Notes under the pieces: model-generated
The model's database searches: none
Seen by the model: the letters and a program-made list of their open reading frames with translations, nothing else
What the model was told of the DNA's origin: nothing
Translations under genes and position numbers: made by a program
Origin: Novosphingobium terrae
GTDB taxonomy: Bacteria; Pseudomonadota; Alphaproteobacteria; Sphingomonadales; Sphingomonadaceae
Direction: 5' to 3'
DNA length: 64,000 nucleotides
NCBI RefSeq assembly: GCF_017163935.1
Contig: NZ_JABVZR010000002.1
Coordinates: forward strand, 992,001-1,056,000
Shown here: piece after piece, positions 49,964 through 56,769 of the stretch
Layout: the number at the start of each line of letters is the position of its first letter
Numbering within the stretch: position 1 is the stretch's first letter

Positions 49964-51129
49964 AAAGGTTAGCCAGCGCCCTTCTCATCCTGAGGCGGCT
50001 CTTGGATCGTCACGAGCGTGCTACCTCAGCGCGCAAGATCATCGAGCGGCCCTCCCAGACATTCGAAAACCCTTCAGATCTGAAGGCTATGGTGGAACTG
50101 TTGATCGAGGCGGAACAGGCGGGGGCCATTGCACTGGGTTGGGATCGCGATGCTCCACATCTCATCGACCGCGTCACCCTCGTCGATCCCGAGCCTCTTT
50201 ATCGCTTCACTGGACGAAGCGCGAGAAGCGAGATTCTGGCGACGGCCGTCCGGCGGCTGAACGAAGCCGAAGCGGTCACACAATCCGCACAAGCAATGGC
50301 ACAGGATTTTGTCGCAGCCTGGTCAGAAGGACGACGTTTTATCGGGCTCGACGTTGAAGATCTCGACCAAGTCCTTGGTCTGCTGCGCGCCACAGATGCC
50401 GCTTTCACCGAACTTCCGCCAGACATTCCCTTGCGTACCCGGTCATCCCGCCTTCTAGGGGATAGCAAGGCGCTAGAAAAATCGCTTCCGATGCTGATCG
50501 CCTATCTTCGGCACAGTGGGATGATCGATGGGGAATGGCCCCGAGACAAGGTTCTGGAGCACCTAGGCCTTGGCAAATATGCACTTCCTGTCTTCGTAGC
50601 GGGGTCAGTGCTGATCGCAGGCACGGATGTCGGATGCTGGCCATATGCTGGCGTCCCGCCGGAACTTGTCGTGGAAGTCATTCCTTCAACTTCGATCCGT
50701 TCGATCCTGACAATCGAAAATCTGGAAAGCTTCAACCGGCACGTGCGGCTTTGCCGTGAGCCTGGCGATGTGGTTGTCTACACTGGTGGCTTTCCATCAT
50801 CAGCCGTCCTCACACTCCTTCAAGCACTGCTAGGGCAGGTTGACGTGCCGCTGCACCACTGGGGCGACATTGACCCCGGGGGCATAAGGATTGGGCGCCA
50901 TCTCGAAACTACGCTTGGCAGCCACGTCATTCCTCATCTTATGCATGCAAAATTGGCTCGAGACCGAGGAACGGTCCCGGAGAATGCACAGGGCGTGCCG
51001 CAATTGCCGAAGGCCTCGGCATTCAGTGAATTGGCGGACTACCTTAGAGAGCCTGATGCTCGATGGCTTGAGCAAGAGGTTATCGACCCTCAAAAAACTG
51101 CATGTGTGTTGATTGCCACTGAGATGTGA
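49960..51129 (+). CDS. jetD: Wadjet subunit JetD (TOPRIM nuclease), last codons from an IS end
   Basis: The 389-residue protein has an N-terminal DNA-binding part and a C-terminal TOPRIM nuclease domain with the catalytic Glu in LTIENLESFNRH (about residue 250) and the DxD in HHWGDIDPGGI (about 303). It cleaves the closed circular DNA processed by JetABC. After VIDPQKTA the last eight residues (CVLIATEM) are read from TGTGTTGATTGCC, the apparent end of an IS21-family remnant, which also supplies the stop. So the native tail was replaced, probably without touching the active site. The start overlaps jetC (ATGA). Confidence 0.88.
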   Translation: MKRLASALLILRRLLDRHERATSARKIIERPSQTFENPSDLKAMVELLIEAEQAGAIALGWDRDAPHLIDRVTLVDPEPLYRFTGRSARSEILATAVRRLNEAEAVTQSAQAMAQDFVAAWSEGRRFIGLDVEDLDQVLGLLRATDAAFTELPPDIPLRTRSSRLLGDSKALEKSLPMLIAYLRHSGMIDGEWPRDKVLEHLGLGKYALPVFVAGSVLIAGTDVGCWPYAGVPPELVVEVIPSTSIRSILTIENLESFNRHVRLCREPGDVVVYTGGFPSSAVLTLLQALLGQVDVPLHHWGDIDPGGIRIGRHLETTLGSHVIPHLMHAKLARDRGTVPENAQGVPQLPKASAFSELADYLREPDARWLEQEVIDPQKTACVLIATEM

Positions 51130-51440
51130 CCCGGGGTTTCCATTGAGAATTGACCCGGGTGGGTATGGGTCATGTGCTGCCGCTGGCGGGCAGGTTCAAG
51201 ATGCTGGCTTCTCCTTTTTGACTCTGGGTGCAGCAGTGCTGGCGCGGAAGCGGAAGCTGTCGTTCCCGGTTTCCAGGATGTGGCAGTGATGAGTAAGTCG
51301 ATCGAGCAGCGCGGTGGTCATCTTGGCGTCGCCGAACACGCCGGACCATTCGCTGAAGCTCAGGTTGGTAGTGATGATGACGCTGGTGCGCGCGTACAGC
51401 TTACTGAGCAGATGGAAGCCCGCCCGATCCGCCTCTTCAG
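51103..51440 (-). mobile_element. IS21-family remnant, different from the two intact copies
   Basis: The left end has two tandem copies of a motif, TTGCCACTGAGATGTGACCC and TTTCCATTGAGAATTGACCC, typical of the ends of one IS21 subgroup. It is followed on the minus strand by the last part of an istB gene. The element is cut at about 51430, next to the toxin gene. Confidence 0.75.
51196..51430 (-). pseudogene. istB C-terminal fragment
   Basis: The minus strand encodes FHLLSKLYARTSVIITTNLS followed by FSEWSGVFGDAKMTTALLDR and LTHHCHILETGNDSF, the conserved end of IS21 IstB. The Walker motifs and the rest of the element are missing. Confidence 0.82.
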
Positions 51441-51964
51441 AGCAGGCCCTTGGCCTTGAGGTCCGCGGCAAACATGGCGAGGGGCATCACCAAGGTGAGA
51501 GGCCTGCTCTGCAGGGGTTCTGCGCCATAGCTCGCATACCAGTCGGCCGCGCGCTCATTCTTGGCATCGATGATGAGCAGCACGCCGCCGGCCTCGTCCG
51601 AAATCCTGAGACAGCGCAGAGCGACCGCCGCAAGAAGCTGCCCACCCAGCCCCTCGCCGGCGACGCTCTGGTCAACCGCGATCCGCGCGAGTTTGAAGCC
51701 CGCCACCTCATGCTGGGCGAGACCCTTTGTCATCGCGGACGGAACTTCCTCGTGCGCGACGGCACAGGGCGTGATCGTATAGAAGCCGAGCACCCGATTG
51801 GCCGTAGACTCGTCGATCGCGCAGAACGTCTTGGAGGCGTTCTGCTCATGGCTCTGCCGAGCGTAGCGACGAAGGAACTCGTTCATCGCCTCGTCGCCGC
51901 AATCGAACGCCTGTCGATCGTGAGACTTCGCGATGGCTTCTTCACGCCATTGAGGAAGGCTCAT
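51437..51964 (-). CDS. GNAT-family toxin (TacT-like)
   Basis: The 175-residue acetyltransferase has the start region DRQAFDCGDEAMNEFLRRYA and SHEQNASKTFCAIDE, the acetyl-CoA site LARIAVDQSVAGEGLGGQLL and a final YASYGAEPLQ. This is the TacT/DUF1778-partner group, which acetylates the amino group of aminoacyl-tRNA and blocks translation. It overlaps the antitoxin gene by four bases (ATGA). Its end abuts the IS21 remnant but the protein is of normal length. Confidence 0.9.
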   Translation of the reverse strand: MSLPQWREEAIAKSHDRQAFDCGDEAMNEFLRRYARQSHEQNASKTFCAIDESTANRVLGFYTITPCAVAHEEVPSAMTKGLAQHEVAGFKLARIAVDQSVAGEGLGGQLLAAVALRCLRISDEAGGVLLIIDAKNERAADWYASYGAEPLQSRPLTLVMPLAMFAADLKAKGLL

Positions 51965-52239
51965 AGCGTCTTAGGCAAAGCCGCGATTGCCGCCAGCAGC
52001 CGGGCATTGGGCTTGGGCGGATTTTCGAGCAACTTCAGCACGCGCGTATGATCACGCGCCGACAGACGCACGACCTCAGCCGCTTCGATCACCGCCTCCG
52101 CTTCGCGCAGCGCTGTCTGCGTCACGAAGTTCGTCAGATCTGTGTTGCGCAGCGCAGCCGCGCGCACCAGCACGGCCTTGATCTCGGCCGACACCCGCAG
52201 GTTCATCCGGTTGTTGTTTTCGACGGCCGCTCGGGGCAT
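51961..52239 (-). CDS. DUF1778 antitoxin (TacA-like, ribbon-helix-helix)
   Basis: The 92-residue protein has an N-terminal ribbon-helix-helix (NNNRMNLRVSAEIKAVLVRA, AALRNTDLTNFVTQ) and a C-terminal toxin-binding tail (LLENPPKPNARLLAAIAALP). It neutralises the GNAT toxin and represses the pair. ATG 52239 matches the normal antitoxin length; the frame extends 28 codons further and would cover the operator repeats. The toxin gene follows with a four-base overlap. Confidence 0.88.
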   Translation of the reverse strand: MPRAAVENNNRMNLRVSAEIKAVLVRAAALRNTDLTNFVTQTALREAEAVIEAAEVVRLSARDHTRVLKLLENPPKPNARLLAAIAALPKTL

Positions 52240-52256
52240 CTCACGATTCCTTAATC

Positions 52257-52322
52257 TGTACGCTTTCAAAATGTACGCCTTCAGAGGGGAGATTTCAACC
52301 CCGTGCAGATTGAAGGCGTACA
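52257..52322. promoter_or_regulatory. operator half-sites of the toxin-antitoxin pair
   Basis: TGTACGCTTTCAA (52257-52269), TGTACGCCTTCA (52272-52283) and the inverse TTGAAGGCGTACA (52310-52322) form two direct and one inverted copy of the same element just upstream of the antitoxin. This is the expected pattern for ribbon-helix-helix autoregulation. No promoter boxes were assigned. Confidence 0.75.
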
Positions 52323-52329
52323 TATGGTA

Positions 52330-52510
52330 TCGGCGTCATGCGCGCCCGACTATGGCACAGGCGGAGCAATACGCAGAGAGGTTGCCCGTCGTGGCTTTGC
52401 CCAGCGGTCAGGCTCAGTCGGATCGGGAGGCCTTGCCCGTCGACGATCGCGTGGCTTTTGGTCGTGAGCCCGCCTCGGGAACGACCGAGACAATGATCTC
52501 GATCCCCCTC
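52330..52510 (-). pseudogene. IS5-family transposase fragment
   Basis: The minus strand encodes CLGRSRGGLTTKSHAIVDGQ and LPIRLSLTAGQSHDG, the central DDE-region segment of IS5-family (IS427-type) transposases. About 50 residues remain; the rest is lost on both sides. Confidence 0.75.
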
Positions 52511-52617
52511 ACATGGGGACAATTGAGTCAATCGTTGTGTGGCTATGGCATTTGCAGTCTCCTGGTATCGGATCTATCCCTTGATGCCCTGTCACGATGC
52601 CTCGGTGAACGGCTGGC

Positions 52618-53538
52618 CTAGGTGTTGACCTTTTCACGCAGTCCATCAAGCCAATCGCGGGACACCGCCTCTACAGTGTCGCGAAGCGAGCGAACCGCTC
52701 CCGTGATCGCATCGAGATCGTCGCTGCCAACCTCGAAGCTGGCTGAGTATCTGGCCTCGACGTAAGCCCGCTTTGTAAGCTCAAAGCGACGCCTGTCGAG
52801 TTTGGTCGCCCGCGGCCAGGCATCGATCAGCCGTGGCTCCTTGTCCTCGGCCAGTGACCGCAGGAACTTCAGATTATGCGAGCGCGGCACGTAGTGCGTG
52901 CGGACGAGCAGGAAGCAATTGTAAGCCCGCTCCGCTGCTTGATGTAGCGTAAACGCTGCATCCTTTCGCCACCCGAGATCATTCTCACCGTTAGACGTTT
53001 GGGTAGACGCGGTTGCTAATGCCCGATCAACCGAGGGCAACCATTCAAGAAAATAGCTAGAAGCCATCTCATAAGCGTCTGCCGCTGTCAGCGGCCGGGG
53101 CGTCGCTAGTGATGAACCAGCCAGTTCGTAGAGCGTGATGCCGTCCCGGGCGATATCAACCCAGAAATACTCGCCACGCGTGAGCCCCTCATTCACCTCG
53201 TCCAAGGTATGGACGATTATGTTCACCGGGCGCGCGATCCCGGCATCACGTTGGATCTTGTCCTCTGCGACGTACCAATATTCCGCGACGTCAGTGAGAT
53301 TCTTGTGGCCCACAACGACGAGGATGTCGAAGTCAGACTGATAGCCGTTGGCGGCCTCATCGACCCAATCATCGCGGGCGTAGCTTCCAAACAGGATGAT
53401 CTTGAGGATCTTGCCGTTTTTCTTCCACGGCTGCGTCGCCCGCGAGATAGCGATCTCAAATTCTTCCATCAGAACACGGCGCACGCGCGCCAGCTCTGCT
53501 TGCTGGATCAAGGGAAGATGGTCGATATCGTGACGCAT
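52618..53538 (-). CDS. fused nucleotidyltransferase (MNT)-HEPN protein
   Basis: The 306-residue protein has an N-terminal nucleotidyltransferase domain with IILFGSYARDDW and SDFDILVVV, the GSx10DxD pattern of MNT-type enzymes, and a third acidic residue probably in PVNIIVHTLDEV. The C-terminal half is a HEPN helical domain (AFTLHQAAERAYNCFLLV, then HYVPRSHNLKFL). In two-gene MntA-HepT systems the MNT AMPylates the HEPN RNase; here both are in one chain. The clear R-x4-6-H RNase motif is not obvious. ATG 53538 has no strong Shine-Dalgarno; a TTG at 53589 is an alternative start. Confidence 0.82.
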   Translation of the reverse strand: MRHDIDHLPLIQQAELARVRRVLMEEFEIAISRATQPWKKNGKILKIILFGSYARDDWVDEAANGYQSDFDILVVVGHKNLTDVAEYWYVAEDKIQRDAGIARPVNIIVHTLDEVNEGLTRGEYFWVDIARDGITLYELAGSSLATPRPLTAADAYEMASSYFLEWLPSVDRALATASTQTSNGENDLGWRKDAAFTLHQAAERAYNCFLLVRTHYVPRSHNLKFLRSLAEDKEPRLIDAWPRATKLDRRRFELTKRAYVEARYSASFEVGSDDLDAITGAVRSLRDTVEAVSRDWLDGLREKVNT

Positions 53539-54124
53539 GCGCTGATTGTCGCGCTCGGGGGTCCTTGTGGCAAGCTTTTCTACGCCCAAAGCCCCAAATA
53601 TGTCAAACCAAAGACCGATAAGGCTCTCAGGCTGCCAGGAAGCGGAACCCGGGCGGCATAGTCACCTCAATTTCCCGATCGTACTTCGTTCGAGCTGGCG
53701 GCAGTCGATCGGTACTGTCCGGTGGGCATTGTTCAGCGACACGCTGCATGAAATTTTGCGTAACAACGGCTTGGCCGACGGCGCAGCGAAGGTCTATCTC
53801 GCCAGCATCCCGGCCCGCACCGAGGGGTCGGTGTTCTGGCGCTTGCGGTGACGCGACCTGTTCGCCACAGCCTTCGATCTGGCGGAGCAGCCGCCAGACC
53901 GGATGAATTACATTCAGGCCGGCAACGATGTGGATGTATTGGCCCCCATGAAGGACTCCTGCACTCTCCAGATCTGGACGGTTTGGTTGGTGCGATCCAA
54001 GCCTTCTCCACCACCGCGCGCAGGCGCCTTCAGCTCGATGAATTCTCGAACGGTATGCGAACCGCCCCCACTCGGACGAAAAATTCTATTGAACGCAGTC
54101 TCGCTCCGGGCCCCTTGGCGCAAT
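53539..54124. other. non-coding or decayed stretch
   Basis: No gene is recognised. A plus-strand section around 53690-53960 reads as protein-like sequence in two frames separated by a stop and may be a decayed gene, but I cannot name it. This is the border between the defence island and the GlcNAc locus. Confidence 0.45.
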
Positions 54125-55006
54125 CTACTGATGTTCTGCCAAAAGGTAGGCGCCAACCAAACCGGGCGGCTCGTTGCAAACCGGCGGCACGATCAGGCGC
54201 TCCATGGTTTCCATGTCGCTTCGGCCATGGACATAGCCCCCCAGCAGTTCAAGCGTGCGGGCCCGGATCAGGGGAAACAACGCCTCCTGCTGCATCACAC
54301 CGCCGCCCAGCACGATGCGCTCGGGTGAGCTGGTCAGGATCAGCGTCATGCAAAGCTGGGCGATATAATCGCTCTCCACCGCCCAGAAAGGGTGATCCGG
54401 AGCAAAGGACTGCCCACTGGAGGGCCATGCCGCCGCCACGGCGGGTCCAGCGGCCAGACCTTCCAGACAATCGCCATGAAAGCGGCAGGTCCCGGGGAAA
54501 TCGCCATGAGCCGGATGGCGGCGCACCAGAGCATGCCCGACCTCGGGATGGCCAAAGCCCTTGACCGTCCGCCCATCCACCACCAGACCAACGCCGATAC
54601 CGGTGCCGATCGTGACATAGGCCAGATTGCGGATCGCCTCTGCCGAGCGTTCCACCTCTGCCAGAGCGGCGGCGTTCACATCGGTGTCGAGCGCCACCGG
54701 CACATCGACCAGATCGCGAAGCCGCGCGACCATGTTCGTTCCTTCCCAGCCGGGCTTGGTCGTCGCCAGAATATGCCCATAGGTCGGGGCTGCCGGATCG
54801 AGGCCGATCGGCCCGAAACTCGCCAGGCCGACGCCCGCCAGCGGGCCAAGCTCGCCAGCCTGCCGGAAGAAGCCCGCGATGTCGGCAAAGGTGGTGTCCG
54901 GGTCGCGCGTGGGAATGGCGGTGGTGCGCAAAGACCCTCCGCTCGCGCTGCCCACCGCACAGACGAATTTTGTTCCACCCGCCTCAACCGCACCGAACAT
55001 AGTCAT
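54125..55006 (-). CDS. ROK-family sugar kinase
   Basis: The 293-residue kinase has the N-terminal phosphate loop GAVEAGGTKFVCAVG, the catalytic LDTDVNAAALAE (about residue 106) and the zinc site (GHALVRRHPAHGDFP, then CRFHGDCLEGLAAGPA). The latter form is typical of fructokinase/YdhR-like ROK proteins. In this operon it could phosphorylate free GlcNAc, glucosamine or fructose released in the cytoplasm. ATG 55006 has AAAGGG upstream. It is the last gene of the operon, 59 bases after the nagE stop. Exact substrate is not determined. Confidence 0.88.
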   Translation of the reverse strand: MTMFGAVEAGGTKFVCAVGSASGGSLRTTAIPTRDPDTTFADIAGFFRQAGELGPLAGVGLASFGPIGLDPAAPTYGHILATTKPGWEGTNMVARLRDLVDVPVALDTDVNAAALAEVERSAEAIRNLAYVTIGTGIGVGLVVDGRTVKGFGHPEVGHALVRRHPAHGDFPGTCRFHGDCLEGLAAGPAVAAAWPSSGQSFAPDHPFWAVESDYIAQLCMTLILTSSPERIVLGGGVMQQEALFPLIRARTLELLGGYVHGRSDMETMERLIVPPVCNEPPGLVGAYLLAEHQ

Positions 55007-55065
55007 CGCAAACCCTTTCAACTCATCACAATCGCGCGCGAAGTCATGTCTTCGGCGGGCTGTTT

Positions 55066-56769
55066 TCAAAACTCGGCCGGGATCAGCAGATCGACCTTAT
55101 CGGGCCCGACCTCCGCAATATGGCGGACACCGTGCCTCAGGAGCGCCGCATGATCGACCCGCGCCTGATCCCTCAAGGTCACCCGGATACGGCCATGAAA
55201 GCGCTGCAGGGTCAGGGCATTGCCGCCCCCCAGCGCCTCGACCACCGGCTGAGGTACAGGCTGGATCGCGGTCTGCGCAGCGGACGCATCAGCCTCTGGC
55301 GCCGGAGCGTCGCTGCCCTGAGCCGCCGCCGCGCGCATCTCGACCGCGACCTGATCCGCCATCGGCCCCAGCACAATCTGCACCGCCGTGGCCGAGGGCC
55401 TGATCACCCCGCGCGCGCCCAGCGCCTTAAGCGCGGCCTCATCGAGCCGGGTGTTGTCACGGACCGTGAGGCGCAACCGTGTTGTGCAGGCACCAATCGA
55501 GGTCAGATTGCCCGCCCCGCCGAGCGCCGCCACAAAGGAGGCCCCGCGCCCGCCCGCCGTCAAGGCAGAGGCAGAGGCAAAGCCATCCCCAGCCTCATCC
55601 TCGGGTTCGCGTCCCGGCGTGGCCAGATCCAGCTTGAGGATCACGAAGCGGAAGCTGGTGTAATAGATCGCGGCATAGGCCAGACCGACCGGGATCAGCA
55701 GCAGCGGATTGGTCGCCTTGCCGATGTTGAGCAGATAGTCGAGCAAGCCTGCCGAAAAACCGAAGCCCAGATGGACATTGAGCAGGTTCATCAGGGCCAT
55801 GGACAGGCCTGTCAGTACCGCATGCACCGCAAACAGCACGGGGGCCAGAAACATGAAGCTGAATTCGATCGGCTCGGTCACACCGGTCAGCATCGAGGTC
55901 AGCGCAAGGCTGAGCAGCATGCCGCCCACGGCCTTGCGGCGCTCGGGCCGCGCGGTGTGGTACATCGCCAGACAGGCGGCTGGCAGGCCGAACATCATCA
56001 CCGGGAAAAAGCCCGACATGAAGGCGCCCGCCGTGGGATCTCCGGCAAAGAAGCGGCGCAGATCGCCGGTGGCGCCGTGATAATCGCCCAGCACAAACCA
56101 CACCACATTGTTGAGAATGTGATGCAGGCCGGTCACCAGCAACAGCCGGTTGGCCAGGCCGAACAGGAACAGGCCGAAGGGCCCGGCGCGCACGATGGCA
56201 TCGCTCAAGTGATCCACGCCCGCGCCGATCGCGGCATAGCCGGTGCCCACCACGCCAGCCAGCACCAGCCCGACCAGCCCGCAGACGATCGGCACAAAGC
56301 GTCGCCCGCCGAAAAAGGCCAGATAATCAGGCAGACGAATGGCCGAGAAGCGGTTGTAAAGCAGCCCCGCCGCCAGCCCGGAGAGAATGCCCAGCGGCAC
56401 ATCAAGCCGCGCGATGGCCTTCTGCTTCCAGGCCGCCTGGACGATCTCGGTCAGGGACGCGGGCACGCCCGAGAGCGCATCGCCCGGCACCTGCATCAGC
56501 GCTTCGGCACCGCTGCGCGACACCAGAAAACAGACCACACCGGCAAGGCAGGCCGCGCCATTGCCATCCGCCGCAAAGCCGGTGGCCACGCCGATGGCAA
56601 AGAGCAGGCCCAGATTGGCGAAGATCGCATCGCCCGCCGCGCTGACGAAGGGAATGTTGAGCAGATCGGGCTGGCCAAGGCGCAGCAGCAGCCCCGCGAT
56701 GGGCAGCACCGCAATCGGCAGCATCAGCGCCCGCCCCAAAGGCTGAAGACCGTTCATCAGAGACTTCAT
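55066..56769 (-). CDS. nagE: GlcNAc-specific PTS EIICB with a second, cysteine-less EIIB-like domain
   Basis: The 567-residue protein has an EIIC part (about 1-375) with about ten membrane segments and substrate-site features such as LHHILNNVVWF and LTGVTEPIEFSF. Next is an EIIB domain (about 405-475) with the phosphorylated Cys428 in GACTTRLRLTV. A second EIIB-like repeat (about 505-567) aligns with the first but has Phe524 where the Cys should be, so it cannot carry phosphate. The protein imports GlcNAc and delivers GlcNAc-6-P. It lacks EIIA, which is supplied by the upstream fusion protein. Its start overlaps that gene by four bases. Confidence 0.92.
   Translation of the reverse strand: MKSLMNGLQPLGRALMLPIAVLPIAGLLLRLGQPDLLNIPFVSAAGDAIFANLGLLFAIGVATGFAADGNGAACLAGVVCFLVSRSGAEALMQVPGDALSGVPASLTEIVQAAWKQKAIARLDVPLGILSGLAAGLLYNRFSAIRLPDYLAFFGGRRFVPIVCGLVGLVLAGVVGTGYAAIGAGVDHLSDAIVRAGPFGLFLFGLANRLLLVTGLHHILNNVVWFVLGDYHGATGDLRRFFAGDPTAGAFMSGFFPVMMFGLPAACLAMYHTARPERRKAVGGMLLSLALTSMLTGVTEPIEFSFMFLAPVLFAVHAVLTGLSMALMNLLNVHLGFGFSAGLLDYLLNIGKATNPLLLIPVGLAYAAIYYTSFRFVILKLDLATPGREPEDEAGDGFASASALTAGGRGASFVAALGGAGNLTSIGACTTRLRLTVRDNTRLDEAALKALGARGVIRPSATAVQIVLGPMADQVAVEMRAAAAQGSDAPAPEADASAAQTAIQPVPQPVVEALGGGNALTLQRFHGRIRVTLRDQARVDHAALLRHGVRHIAEVGPDKVDLLIPAEF

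Noticed and set aside
53690..53960. protein-like plus-strand segment in two frames
   Set aside because: Could not be matched to any family; kept only as a possible decayed gene in the gap entry.
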